NCBI GenBank assembly: GCA_947457075.1
Contig: CANGUG010000004.1
Coordinates: 62,001-126,000 of the forward strand
Source: Bacteroidota bacterium
GTDB lineage: Bacteria > Bacteroidota > Bacteroidia > Chitinophagales > Chitinophagaceae
Direction: 5' to 3'
DNA length: 64,000 bases
Under the pieces are notes generated by a model. The model saw only the letters and a program-made list of their open reading frames with translations. It was not told the DNA's origin and did not search any database. Both the position numbers and the translations under genes were made by a program. Of this stretch, positions 53,723-62,161 are shown in pieces (the stretch's first letter is position 1; every line of letters begins with the position of its first letter).

Positions 53723-55465
53723 ATGTCAGATTTTCAAGTAAAAGTTGCCCCCAAAAAATACGATGCGGTTATTGTAGGATCCGGTGCGGGTGGAGGAATG
53801 GCAGCTTATGTATTAGCAAAAGCAGGACTGAAAGTTTGTTTACTGGAAGCGGGTCCTGATTATGATCCAGCAAAAAATTCATCGCAGTTAAAAAATCCTT
53901 GGGATTCACCCCGTCGTGGAGCAAGTTCAAAGTTTCGTCCATTTGGCGAATTTGATGGTTGCTACTGGGGCTGGGAAATAGAAGGAGAACCCTATACGCA
54001 AACAAAAGGATCCGATCATTTTGATTGGTGGAGAGCAAGAATGGTGGGAGGTCGTACCAATCATTGGGGACGTATTTCCTTAAGATTTGGGCCAAAGGAT
54101 TTTAAAAGAAAAAGTATTGATGGCTTAGGGGATGACTGGCCCATTGGTTATGAGGATGTAAAACCTTATTACGATAAAATTGATCGCTTAATTGGGGTCT
54201 ATGGTACCAATGAAGGTTTGGAGAATGATCCTGATGGTATTTTTTTACCACCGCCTAAACCTCGTTTACATGAATTGATGTTCAAGAAAGCAGCTACGGG
54301 TATTAATATACCGGTGATTCCTTCTCGTTTATCCATATTGACCAAAAAAATTAATGAGGAGCGAGGTGCCTGTTTTTACTGTGGTCAATGTAATAGATCC
54401 TGTAAAGTATATGGCGACTTTTCTTCTTCCTCTGTTTTAGTTCGACCAGCGGTTTTAACGGGTAATGTAGATTTAATCACTGGTGCGATGGCACGTGAAG
54501 TTTTAACCGATAAGGAAGGAAAAGCAGTAGGCATTTCTTATGTAAATAAATCAGACAAGCAGGAATATCAAGTAAATGCAAAAGTGGTTATCCTTGGAGC
54601 AAGTACTTGTGAAACCGCGCGTTTATTATTGAATTCAAAATCTCAAAAACACCCCAATGGTTTGGCAAATAGTAGTGGCGTCGTAGGGCACTATCTACAT
54701 GATTCTACTGGTGCTGCATTAGGTGGCGTGATTCCTAATTTAATGGGACGCAAGCGCTACAATGAAGACGGTGTAGGAGGTATGCATGTTTACACTCCTT
54801 GGTGGTTGGATAATAAAAAATTAGATTTCCCAAGAGGATACCATATCGAATATTGGGGTGGTATGAGCCAACCTAGTTATGGTTTTGGAATGGGAATGCA
54901 AGGATTAAATGGTAAGTTCCAAGTAAATGGAAAAACAAAAGAAGAGGGAGGATATGGTTCTTCCTTAAAAGAAGATGTTCGTTTCTTTTATGGCGCCAGC
55001 GTAGGAATGGGTGGTCGTGGTGAAGCAGTGCCTCGTTTTGAAAACCATTGTAAGATTGATCCAGATGTAGTAGATAAATACGGTATTCCTGTTTTGAAAT
55101 TTGATTGTAAGAATTCTGAATATGAAATTAAGCAAGCAAAACACATGAAGGAAACCTTCCGTGAAATCATGCATGAAATGGGGGCAGTCATCACTTGGGG
55201 GGACTCGGATGATGCAAGTAATAATTATGGATTATCCAATCCTGGAAATATTATTCACGAAGCAGGAACCGTAAGAATGGGGAATGATAAAAAAACATCG
55301 GCTTTGAATGCATGGGGTCAGGCGCATGATTGTAAAAATTTATTCTGTGTAGATGGATCTGTATTTACCTCACAAGCGGATAAAAATATTACCTGGACGA
55401 TCTTGGCCTTGTCAATGCGCACTTCAGAGTATATCTTGGATCAGTTACAAAAACAAAATTTATAA
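53723..55465 (+). CDS. GMC-family FAD oxidoreductase with Cys cluster
   Basis: 580 residues from ATG 53723. The FAD-binding dinucleotide fold YDAVIVGSGAGGGMAAYVLAKAG-LKVCLLEAG is at residues 13-43, and the GMC C-terminus DKNITWTILALSMRTSEYIL is intact. It is like the large subunit of membrane gluconate 2-dehydrogenase and sugar-lactone dehydrogenases. Cys217, 220, 223 and 227 (CFYCGQCNRSC) form a C-x2-C-x2-C-x3-C cluster that could bind an Fe-S centre. No own signal peptide; a Tat-exported small subunit gene lies downstream, which could carry it out. The last seven codons and stop lie inside an 87-bp repeat unit. Substrate unknown. Confidence 0.87.
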   Translation: MSDFQVKVAPKKYDAVIVGSGAGGGMAAYVLAKAGLKVCLLEAGPDYDPAKNSSQLKNPWDSPRRGASSKFRPFGEFDGCYWGWEIEGEPYTQTKGSDHFDWWRARMVGGRTNHWGRISLRFGPKDFKRKSIDGLGDDWPIGYEDVKPYYDKIDRLIGVYGTNEGLENDPDGIFLPPPKPRLHELMFKKAATGINIPVIPSRLSILTKKINEERGACFYCGQCNRSCKVYGDFSSSSVLVRPAVLTGNVDLITGAMAREVLTDKEGKAVGISYVNKSDKQEYQVNAKVVILGASTCETARLLLNSKSQKHPNGLANSSGVVGHYLHDSTGAALGGVIPNLMGRKRYNEDGVGGMHVYTPWWLDNKKLDFPRGYHIEYWGGMSQPSYGFGMGMQGLNGKFQVNGKTKEEGGYGSSLKEDVRFFYGASVGMGGRGEAVPRFENHCKIDPDVVDKYGIPVLKFDCKNSEYEIKQAKHMKETFREIMHEMGAVITWGDSDDASNNYGLSNPGNIIHEAGTVRMGNDKKTSALNAWGQAHDCKNLFCVDGSVFTSQADKNITWTILALSMRTSEYILDQLQKQNL

Positions 55466-55639
55466 TTTTGTTTTTAAAATCATAAAACAAGTTTAGGGCT
55501 TGCTTAAATTTTATATTTGGCAAGTAATAAACGACAAAAACAAAATTTATAATTTTGTTTTTAAAATCATAAAACAAGTTTAGGGCTTGCTTAAATTTCA
55601 CATTTAGCAAGTAATAAACGACAAAAACAAAATTTATAA
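55447..55639. repeat. 87-bp tandem duplication between GMC and its small subunit
   Basis: Copy 1 is 55447-55533, copy 2 is 55534-55620 (three substitutions), followed by the first 19 bases of a third copy at 55621-55639. Copy 1 starts within the GMC coding end, so each later copy carries a duplicate of the codons for LQKQNL-stop. The unit contains a 12-bp-arm palindrome AAAAACAAAATT-TAT-AATTTTGTTTTT (terminator-like) and CTTGC...GCAAG. Copy 1 includes TATATTTG, copy 2 has lost it. No transposase is present. Confidence 0.95.
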
Positions 55640-55650
55640 AATTACATATT

Positions 55651-56292
55651 ATGGATAGACGGAATTCAATTAAAACCATGTTTTTCGGTGCGGTATCGGC
55701 AAGTGTATTTTTAGAAGCTTGTAAAAGTGCCAACACAACGGTTACAGTGGCGAACGACGACGATCGTATGCAAGAAGAAAAAGATTATTTGGTAAAAGTG
55801 AATGCACAACCAAAATTCTTCGACGAACACGAAATGAATACCATCACTGTATTAGGTGACATTATTATGCCAAAGGACGCCACTAGCGGTTCGGCCTCTG
55901 AGGCAAAAGTGCCTGAATTCATTGAGTTTATCGTGAAAGATATGCCTGAGCACCAAGTGCCAGTGAGAGGAGGTTTAAGGTGGTTGGATTTACATAGTTT
56001 TAATAAGCATGGAAAATCCTTTGTGGGCTGTACTCATGAGCAACAAATAGGCATCGTTGATGAAATCGCGTATCCTAAAAAAGCCAAGCCTGAAGTTGCC
56101 CAAGGGGTAAGTTTCTTTAATAAAATGCGTGACTTAGTAACCACTGGTTTTTATACTTCTGAAATTGGGGTAAAGGACTTGGGATATATGGGCAACCAGC
56201 CGAATCAATGGAATGGGGTGCCTGATGAGGTTTTAAAACAACATGGCTTAGCCTACACCGAAAAGGAATTAAAAGAGTGTATTTCGTACTAA
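55651..56292 (+). CDS. Gluconate 2-dehydrogenase subunit 3-family Tat lipoprotein
   Basis: 213 residues from ATG 55651. The N-terminus MDRRNSIKTMFFGAVSASVFLEAC has a twin-arginine motif followed by a hydrophobic segment and a lipobox-like EAC, so it should be exported folded and lipidated. The mature part matches the gluconate dehydrogenase gamma-subunit family: FDEHEMNTITVLGDIIMPKDATSGSASEAKVPEFIEFIV and VSFFNKMRDLVTTGFYTSEIGVKDLGYMG. It would hitch-hike the GMC subunit through Tat and anchor it. The usual third, cytochrome c subunit is missing: the next gene is the convergent metG. Confidence 0.88.
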   Translation: MDRRNSIKTMFFGAVSASVFLEACKSANTTVTVANDDDRMQEEKDYLVKVNAQPKFFDEHEMNTITVLGDIIMPKDATSGSASEAKVPEFIEFIVKDMPEHQVPVRGGLRWLDLHSFNKHGKSFVGCTHEQQIGIVDEIAYPKKAKPEVAQGVSFFNKMRDLVTTGFYTSEIGVKDLGYMGNQPNQWNGVPDEVLKQHGLAYTEKELKECISY

Positions 56293-56293
56293 A

Positions 56294-56328
56294 TAAAAAA
56301 AGCCCTTCCAATTAGAAGGGCTTTTTTT
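56294..56328. terminator. Bidirectional terminator between convergent genes
   Basis: AAAAAGCCCTTC / GAAGGGCTTTTT with loop CAATTA and long A and T runs, between the subunit 3 gene and metG. Confidence 0.88.
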
Positions 56329-56330
56329 AT

Positions 56331-58472
56331 TTATGCAATGGTACTACCCGCTGCAATAGCTTCAGTTGGACGCACAAAGTATAATTTACCATTGGCGTCT
56401 TCGGCCATCAAAATCATACCCTTACTTTCAATACCGCGCATTTTGCGTGGTGCTAAATTAGCCACAATGGTTACTTGCTTGCCTACAATATCTTCTGGAT
56501 TAAAGTGCATTGCGATGCCTGATAAAATGGTTCTTTTTTCAAAACCAAGATCTACTAACAATTCTAATAGTTTATCTGCCTTCTCTACTTTCTTGGCTTC
56601 TACAATGGTGCCTACACGTAAATCAATCTTGCCAAAATCGTCAAAAACAATTTCAGGTTTTAATGGGGCGATGCCCTTTTCAGCATTCGCTTCAGCGCCA
56701 TTATTGGCAGGAGTGGTATTTTCCATTTTTGTTTTTTTAGCTGCTGCGTTGGCGTTTAATTGAGCCAACTCTGTAGCGATTTCTTCGTCTTCAATTTTTC
56801 TAAACAATAATTCAGGAGCACGTAAGCTATACCCAACTTTTAACAAGTTAAAATTGCCTGCATTTTCCCATTCTAGCATTTTGGGTACCACTTTCATTAA
56901 GTGACACATTTTCTTTGCTGTAAATGGCAAGAAAGGATTAATTAAAATAGCAAGGTTTGCTGAAAGTTGCAAACAACCATGCATACAATTATCAATCTTT
57001 GCTTGAGCCGTTGGGTCGGTTTCAATATGCTTTGCTAAAATCCAAGGCTCTTTCTTTTGCATATATTGATTACCCAAGCGCGCTAAGTTCACCACTTCAA
57101 ACTGCGCCTCTCTAAATTTATATTGTTCTAATAAAGCAGTTACTTTTTCTTTGGTCTCTTTCACACTAAGCAGCAAGGCCTGATCTTCTTCATCCAACAA
57201 CTCGGTATGTATTTTAGGCACTTTGCCATTGGTGAGTTTGTGCATCAATACCCATGTTCTATTAACATAGTTAGCGAAGATGCTTACCAATTCACCATTT
57301 ACAGCATCCTGAAAACCTTTCCAAGTGAATTCACTATCCTTGGATTCAGGTGCGATGGAATTTAAATAAAAACGTAAGCAATCCGCCAAGGACTCACCAC
57401 CGTTTTCTTTTTTAATCCATTTATTGATATAATCATCCATTTCAATACTCCAACCTCTAGAAGTACTCATTTTATCGCCCTCTAAATTCATAAACTCATT
57501 GGCGGGCACATTTTCTGGTAAAATATTGCCATGCAATTTTAACATCACAGGGAAAATAATACAGTGAAATACAATATTGTCCTTACCAATAAAATGAACC
57601 AATTTAGTTTCTGGATCATTCCAAAAAGGTTTCCAGTCCTTGTCATTATTGATGGCCCATTGCTTGGTCGCACTAATGTAGCCAATAGGTGCATCAAACC
57701 AAACGTATAATACTTTACCATCACCACCCGCCACAGGTACTTTCACACCCCAATCTAAATCACGCGTTACAGCACGCGGTTGTAATCCACCTTCAATCCA
57801 ACTTTTGCATTGCCCCACTACGGCCGGTCTCCAATCTTGTGCGTGTTCTTCTAAAATCCATTTACGTAAAAAATCTTCATGCCTATTTAATGGTAAATAC
57901 CAATGGGTGGTTTCCTTTTTAATGGGAGCGTTACCACTAAGTGTACTAACAGGATTAATTAATTCCTCGGGGCTTAAACTTTTACCACATTTTTCACACT
58001 GATCCCCATAAGCTTCATCATGTCCACAATTAGGGCAGGTACCTTTTATATAACGGTCTGCTAAAAAGGTATTGGCCTGGGCGTCAAAATATTGTTCGCT
58101 TGTTTTAGTTTCTAAATCACCACGACTTTCTAAGTCTTTAAAAAATTCACTTGCTGTTTCATGGTGCAATGGGTCACTGGTACGATGATAAATATCAAAT
58201 TCAATACCAAGATCCTTGAAATTTTGTTCAATGATAGGATGATATTTGTCAATGATGGCTTGTGCAGTAGTACCTTCCTTAGTAGCCTGAATGGGGATGG
58301 CAGTTCCATGCTCATCACTACCACAAACAAAAACCACCTCTCTATTTTGCGCTTTTAAATAGCGAACATATATATCGGCAGGTAAATAAGCGCCCGCTAA
58401 ATGCCCAATATGTTTCAGTCCATTGGCATAAGGCAGGGCAGCGGTTATCAAATATCTTTTTGGCGTCTTCAT
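56331..58472 (-). CDS. metG: Methionyl-tRNA synthetase
   Basis: 713 residues from ATG 58472 (MKTPKRYLITAALPYANG); the listed start at 58514 would overlap the divergent gene. Class I enzyme charging tRNA-Met. HIGH is literal at residues 21-24 (GLKHIGHLAG), the zinc knuckle is CPNCGHDEAYGDQCEKCGKSLSPEEL, and the second signature is KMSTSRG. A C-terminal tRNA-binding (Trbp111/EMAP-like) domain from about residue 610 reads IDLRVGTIVEAKKVEKADKLLELLVDLG...ANLAPRKMRGIESKGM. A variable linker with KKTKMENTTPANNGAEANAEKG joins them. Divergent with only 27 nt to the LD-carboxypeptidase gene. Confidence 0.97.
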   Translation of the reverse strand: MKTPKRYLITAALPYANGLKHIGHLAGAYLPADIYVRYLKAQNREVVFVCGSDEHGTAIPIQATKEGTTAQAIIDKYHPIIEQNFKDLGIEFDIYHRTSDPLHHETASEFFKDLESRGDLETKTSEQYFDAQANTFLADRYIKGTCPNCGHDEAYGDQCEKCGKSLSPEELINPVSTLSGNAPIKKETTHWYLPLNRHEDFLRKWILEEHAQDWRPAVVGQCKSWIEGGLQPRAVTRDLDWGVKVPVAGGDGKVLYVWFDAPIGYISATKQWAINNDKDWKPFWNDPETKLVHFIGKDNIVFHCIIFPVMLKLHGNILPENVPANEFMNLEGDKMSTSRGWSIEMDDYINKWIKKENGGESLADCLRFYLNSIAPESKDSEFTWKGFQDAVNGELVSIFANYVNRTWVLMHKLTNGKVPKIHTELLDEEDQALLLSVKETKEKVTALLEQYKFREAQFEVVNLARLGNQYMQKKEPWILAKHIETDPTAQAKIDNCMHGCLQLSANLAILINPFLPFTAKKMCHLMKVVPKMLEWENAGNFNLLKVGYSLRAPELLFRKIEDEEIATELAQLNANAAAKKTKMENTTPANNGAEANAEKGIAPLKPEIVFDDFGKIDLRVGTIVEAKKVEKADKLLELLVDLGFEKRTILSGIAMHFNPEDIVGKQVTIVANLAPRKMRGIESKGMILMAEDANGKLYFVRPTEAIAAGSTIA

Positions 58473-58477
58473 TGGTG

Positions 58478-58485
58478 CAAAAGTA
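58478..58485 (-). promoter_or_regulatory. -7 box TACTTTTG of metG, possible leaderless start
   Basis: Exact TAnnTTTG match ending 5 nt before the ATG on the minus strand. On the plus strand TAATATTG (58488-58495, 7 of 8) lies 4 nt before the ATG of the divergent gene. Both leaders would be near zero. Confidence 0.4.
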
Positions 58486-58499
58486 CTTAATATTGCGGT

Positions 58500-59402
58500 A
58501 TGATTCAACCTCAAAACCTACAACCCGGCGACATTATTGGCATGGTATGTCCTGCTGGGACCATTCCTTTGGAAACCGTTCAAAAATGTATAGAAACCCT
58601 TACTAGTTGGGGTTTTACGGTAAAATTGGGTAAAACAGTAGGTGGAAAACATTTCACTTTTTCGGGTACAGACCTTGAACGTACAGCCGATTTGCAGGAA
58701 ATGATGGATGATGAAAATGTGAAAGCTATTTTATGTGCGAGAGGGGGTTATGGACTTAGCAGAATCATTGGTCATTTGGATTTTACTGCTTTGAAAAGAA
58801 GCCCCAAATGGATTATAGGCTTTAGTGATATTACTGTTTTACATGCGGCCTTACAAAAAAATCAAATCATGAGTATTCATGGTCCAATGGCCGCTGCATT
58901 TAACAAGGGAGCAGAGGGCGCCCCTTATGTACAGGCTTTAAAGTCCATATTCAATGGGGAGCTTTGTCAATACGAAACCCCAGCGCATGCATATAATCAA
59001 CTTGGCTCCGTTACAGCGCCCATTATTGGCGGTAATTTATGTTTAATTGCGCATTTGATTGGCTCGGTCAATAGCATTACTACCAAAGGGAAAATTCTAT
59101 TTTTAGAAGACATTGGGGAGTTTCATTATAATTTGGACCGAATGGTGATTCAAATGAAAAATGCCGGCTTATTCCATGATTTGGCCGGGTTGGTCATAGG
59201 GGGCTTTTCAGCTATGCGCGATGAGCCTACAGATATTGGAGCGGGGGCTTATGAAATTATCCAGTCCCATATTAAAGAATTTAATTATCCAATTTGTTAT
59301 GATTTCCCTATTAGCCATGGCTTGGCAAATTACCCTATTAAATTGGGGGCTACCTATGCCTTACATGTGCTAGCGCAAGGGGTTACACTCACAGAACAGT
59401 AG
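58500..59402 (+). CDS. LD-carboxypeptidase (peptidase S66)
   Basis: 300 residues from ATG 58500. Cytoplasmic serine carboxypeptidase that trims the terminal D-Ala from murein tetrapeptides in peptidoglycan recycling. Motifs: LQPGDIIGMVCPAG at the N-terminus, ILCARGGYGLSRI, the nucleophile Ser in IIGFSDITVLHAAL, a Glu in ILFLEDIGEFHYNLDRM and the His in YDFPISHGLANYPIKLGA. No signal peptide. Divergent from metG. Homology to microcin C7 self-immunity MccF exists, but this length and context favour the recycling enzyme. Confidence 0.92.
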   Translation: MIQPQNLQPGDIIGMVCPAGTIPLETVQKCIETLTSWGFTVKLGKTVGGKHFTFSGTDLERTADLQEMMDDENVKAILCARGGYGLSRIIGHLDFTALKRSPKWIIGFSDITVLHAALQKNQIMSIHGPMAAAFNKGAEGAPYVQALKSIFNGELCQYETPAHAYNQLGSVTAPIIGGNLCLIAHLIGSVNSITTKGKILFLEDIGEFHYNLDRMVIQMKNAGLFHDLAGLVIGGFSAMRDEPTDIGAGAYEIIQSHIKEFNYPICYDFPISHGLANYPIKLGATYALHVLAQGVTLTEQ

Positions 59403-59469
59403 CCCTGACAATTTTTTTAAAAGCATCGTTAATATTGGGGCTAATTGCTTTGCGCACCCGATTATGTAC

Positions 59470-59477
59470 TAAATTTG
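59470..59477 (+). promoter_or_regulatory. -7 box TAAATTTG for the 534-residue gene
   Basis: Exact TAnnTTTG match 19 nt upstream of ATG 59497; TTG (59445-59447) or TTTG (59449-59452) lie 22 or 17 nt upstream as -33 candidates. Confidence 0.5.
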
Positions 59478-59496
59478 TCGTATAAAATTTATTTCT

Positions 59497-61101
59497 ATGC
59501 AAAAGTTATTTTTTAGTTTTTTAGTAACCTGTTTACTGAGCGCTCAAGCCTCTTTTGCACAGTCTTACATTTTGTCTGGGGTTGAAAAGACGGACAAGGA
59601 GGACATGCAATATGAAGTATTAGGAAAAGTGGCTAATAACTATTGGATTTACAAAAAAAATGGGAATCTTTCAACAATAGCACAGTACAATGCACAAATG
59701 CAATTAGTTAAGCAAAATGATTTAGCATTCTTACCAGCATCTGTTTCTTCCATTGAGTTTATTGTGCGTGCTGAAAAAGTTTTTGCATTTTATCAATTCC
59801 AAAATAAGACTACTGTGTTTGCGGCAGCTGCAGAAATAAATACAGATGGACAATTAGTAGGGAATCCAAAAATAATTGACACAGCTGAAAATATCCGTCC
59901 AGGTTCAAATATAAAAGTGTTTAATTTATTGCAAAGTGACGATCGTAATAAACTGGCCATTTTTAGTGTGAATACAACACATGAGGCATCCATAAAAGTT
60001 AAAATGATGTCCTTGAATAGCAACTTTGAATTAGTTAATGAAGCTGCTATCAATGTAAATGCAAAAAATAAAAAAAGTAACTTATCTGATTTCGCATTAG
60101 ACAATGCAGGCAATTTATTTTGTTTAAGAAATATGACCCTTGAAAATGCAGCACCAGCAGTAAGCTTACTTTATTTAGCTGCCGATGGCTCCGAAGTGGT
60201 TGAATCTTCAATATTGAACAATACATTGTTATTGGATGATATTCGATTGAAAGTAGATAACGTCAATGGGCGTGTGTTATTGACCTCCTTTTATGCCATG
60301 ACAAAAAAGGGAAATATCGAGGGCTTATATACTTATATGTGGGACATTAATTCCAAAAAAGAATTGTTAAGCAATGCTGCTAGATTTACCGATGCACTCC
60401 GAGCTGCAGTAAGTTCAAAACGAAATTTAAAAGCGGTATTTGATCATTATTATATAGATAGAATGCAAGTGCAAACCGATGGAAGCATTACGGTGGTTGC
60501 TGAACGAGCTGAGACAAATGGCAATAGAAATTTTTTTTCTAGATGGGATTATTTTTATGGAGGACCTTTTTATAGCCCATTTATGTTTAACTATTGGAAT
60601 AGACCATTTGGCTTTTATCCATGGACAAGATTTGGTCTAGGCTTTGGTTTTGGATATGGATTAGGCTTTGGTTTTGGTATGTCACCATTTATGTGGGGAC
60701 CTTGGATGAATCCCTATGCTGGATTCGGTTATAACTCGGTTACTTACAGTGCGGATAAAGTAGCTTTTGTTTCCATTGACACAAAGGGAGCAATTCAATC
60801 GATAAAAACCATTGACAAGCGCCAGTCTGATTTCAATACAGATCAATTTATTGGGTATGGTACAGTTGATAACAACAATGGAACAAGCTTTGTTTATCAG
60901 AAAAAAGAAAAAGGAGTCAGTCAATTTGTGCTGAATACAATAACCAAGGAGGGACAATTGGTTAAAGGTGAAAATATTATTTTGGCCGAAAAGAAATACG
61001 AATGGATGCCACGTTCTTTAAAACAAGTTGGAGAAAACGAAGCAATAGTTCCTTATCAATACAAGGATAAAATTGGCTTCGCAAAAATTCAAATTAAATA
61101 A
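59497..61101 (+). CDS. Secreted protein with aromatic/Gly-rich segment, function unknown
   Basis: 534 residues from ATG 59497, signal peptide ending QASFAQ near residue 21. The first 340 residues look beta-rich, with repeated strand-turn patterns that could be a propeller (KVANNYWIYKKNGN, AVSLLYLAADGS, GRVLLTSFYAM). Residues about 349-415 are a striking Phe/Tyr/Trp/Gly-rich stretch (RPFGFYPWTRFGLG, GFGYGLGFGFGMSPF). The C-terminal 120 residues are beta-rich again. I do not recognise a family. It precedes a multi-pass membrane protein gene by 6 nt, suggesting an envelope role. Confidence 0.7.
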   Translation: MQKLFFSFLVTCLLSAQASFAQSYILSGVEKTDKEDMQYEVLGKVANNYWIYKKNGNLSTIAQYNAQMQLVKQNDLAFLPASVSSIEFIVRAEKVFAFYQFQNKTTVFAAAAEINTDGQLVGNPKIIDTAENIRPGSNIKVFNLLQSDDRNKLAIFSVNTTHEASIKVKMMSLNSNFELVNEAAINVNAKNKKSNLSDFALDNAGNLFCLRNMTLENAAPAVSLLYLAADGSEVVESSILNNTLLLDDIRLKVDNVNGRVLLTSFYAMTKKGNIEGLYTYMWDINSKKELLSNAARFTDALRAAVSSKRNLKAVFDHYYIDRMQVQTDGSITVVAERAETNGNRNFFSRWDYFYGGPFYSPFMFNYWNRPFGFYPWTRFGLGFGFGYGLGFGFGMSPFMWGPWMNPYAGFGYNSVTYSADKVAFVSIDTKGAIQSIKTIDKRQSDFNTDQFIGYGTVDNNNGTSFVYQKKEKGVSQFVLNTITKEGQLVKGENIILAEKKYEWMPRSLKQVGENEAIVPYQYKDKIGFAKIQIK

Positions 61102-61107
61102 GATAGC

Positions 61108-62079
61108 GTGGTTTTTTTATTTAGAGATAGGTCGGATATTAATTTACTTTTTTTAGTACTGCTTAGTGTTGGTTTGCATTTTCATGTATGGATACATCCA
61201 CCCACGGTTATTGCCAATGCCTCTGATGGATTATTGCCCTACATTTTAGTAAACTATATTAAACCCCTGCCTTCGCTCGTTTTAATTATATTGTTCCAGG
61301 TAATCATTTTAAGCCAAGCAATACGATTAAATATTTTAATGAGTAAACTTAAAATGTTTCAACAGGTAAGTTACTTGCCGGGGTTCACTTATATCATTCT
61401 CACTGCCTTATTCCCTTATTGGGATGTTATCAGCTCGGGCTTGGTAGCCAACTCCTTGGTGATTTGGATTTTGGTAAAACTCTTAAGATTGTACGATCAA
61501 AATCAACCTAAGTCATTGGAATTTAATATCGGTTTGATTTTGGGCTGTTCAATTTTATTATATGAGCCTATTGCAATTTTAATTCCAGTAGTTTTGTTTG
61601 CACTCACCATAATTCGCCCCTTTAAAATCACCGAATGGTTGGTGTTGTTAATGGGCATATTGTTGCCATTTTATTTTATTTTCACTTTTGTATTTTTAAC
61701 AAGTGGGATACAAGAATTCAGGCATTTCTTACCCAGGCTTGACTGGAAAAATCCATTTGTAAGACCCGATTTCCGAATTATCATTACATTGGTATTGATT
61801 GCGGTTCAGTTTTTTGTGGGCCTATATTATTGGCGAGACCAACAATCCAGGTTTATCATTCAAGTTCGAAAATATTGGGGTGTTTTGTTACTAGTGTTGA
61901 TTTTAACCTTATTTCAGCCAATTATTTTCTCGGCACAGGCTTTGTATGCTTCTGCTATTGTTTTAACCCCCTTAGCCTGCTTTATTAGCTTTGGGTATTC
62001 AGTGCCTAAGCGCCTATTTGTACCTAATATCTTGTTTTGGTCGGCCATAGCGGTTATTGTGTATAACCACATAGGTTAA
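61108..62079 (+). CDS. Multi-pass membrane protein (DUF6427-like, tentative)
   Basis: 323 residues from a GTG start at 61108, 6 nt after the previous stop. About nine hydrophobic segments (LLFLVLLSVGLHFHVWI, SLVLIILFQVIILSQAI, FNIGLILGCSILLY, WLVLLMGILLPFYFIFTFVFL, IIITLVLIAVQFFVGLYYW, LLLVLILTLFQPIIF). Conserved-looking loops include LFPYWDVISSGLVANSLV and RPFKITEWLV. This resembles a Bacteroidota family of unknown membrane proteins often called DUF6427, from memory. No catalytic motif recognised. Probably cotranscribed with the preceding secreted protein gene. Confidence 0.65.
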   Translation: MVFLFRDRSDINLLFLVLLSVGLHFHVWIHPPTVIANASDGLLPYILVNYIKPLPSLVLIILFQVIILSQAIRLNILMSKLKMFQQVSYLPGFTYIILTALFPYWDVISSGLVANSLVIWILVKLLRLYDQNQPKSLEFNIGLILGCSILLYEPIAILIPVVLFALTIIRPFKITEWLVLLMGILLPFYFIFTFVFLTSGIQEFRHFLPRLDWKNPFVRPDFRIIITLVLIAVQFFVGLYYWRDQQSRFIIQVRKYWGVLLLVLILTLFQPIIFSAQALYASAIVLTPLACFISFGYSVPKRLFVPNILFWSAIAVIVYNHIG

Positions 62080-62116
62080 GTGAAGAATTTAAAGAACAAT
62101 TTTTAGGGCTTTTTGG

Positions 62117-62124
62117 TAACTTTG
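62117..62124 (+). promoter_or_regulatory. -7 box TAACTTTG for purQ
   Basis: Exact TAnnTTTG match 37 nt upstream of ATG 62162 in the 82-nt gap after the membrane protein gene. Confidence 0.4.
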
Positions 62125-62161
62125 GCCTTCAAATTTATCCTCATACATAAAATTGACATTT

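Noticed and set aside
55512-55519. TATATTTG in the first 87-bp copy as promoter of the subunit 3 gene
   Set aside because: It is lost in the second copy and lies over 130 nt from the ATG with no -33 element; could be chance.
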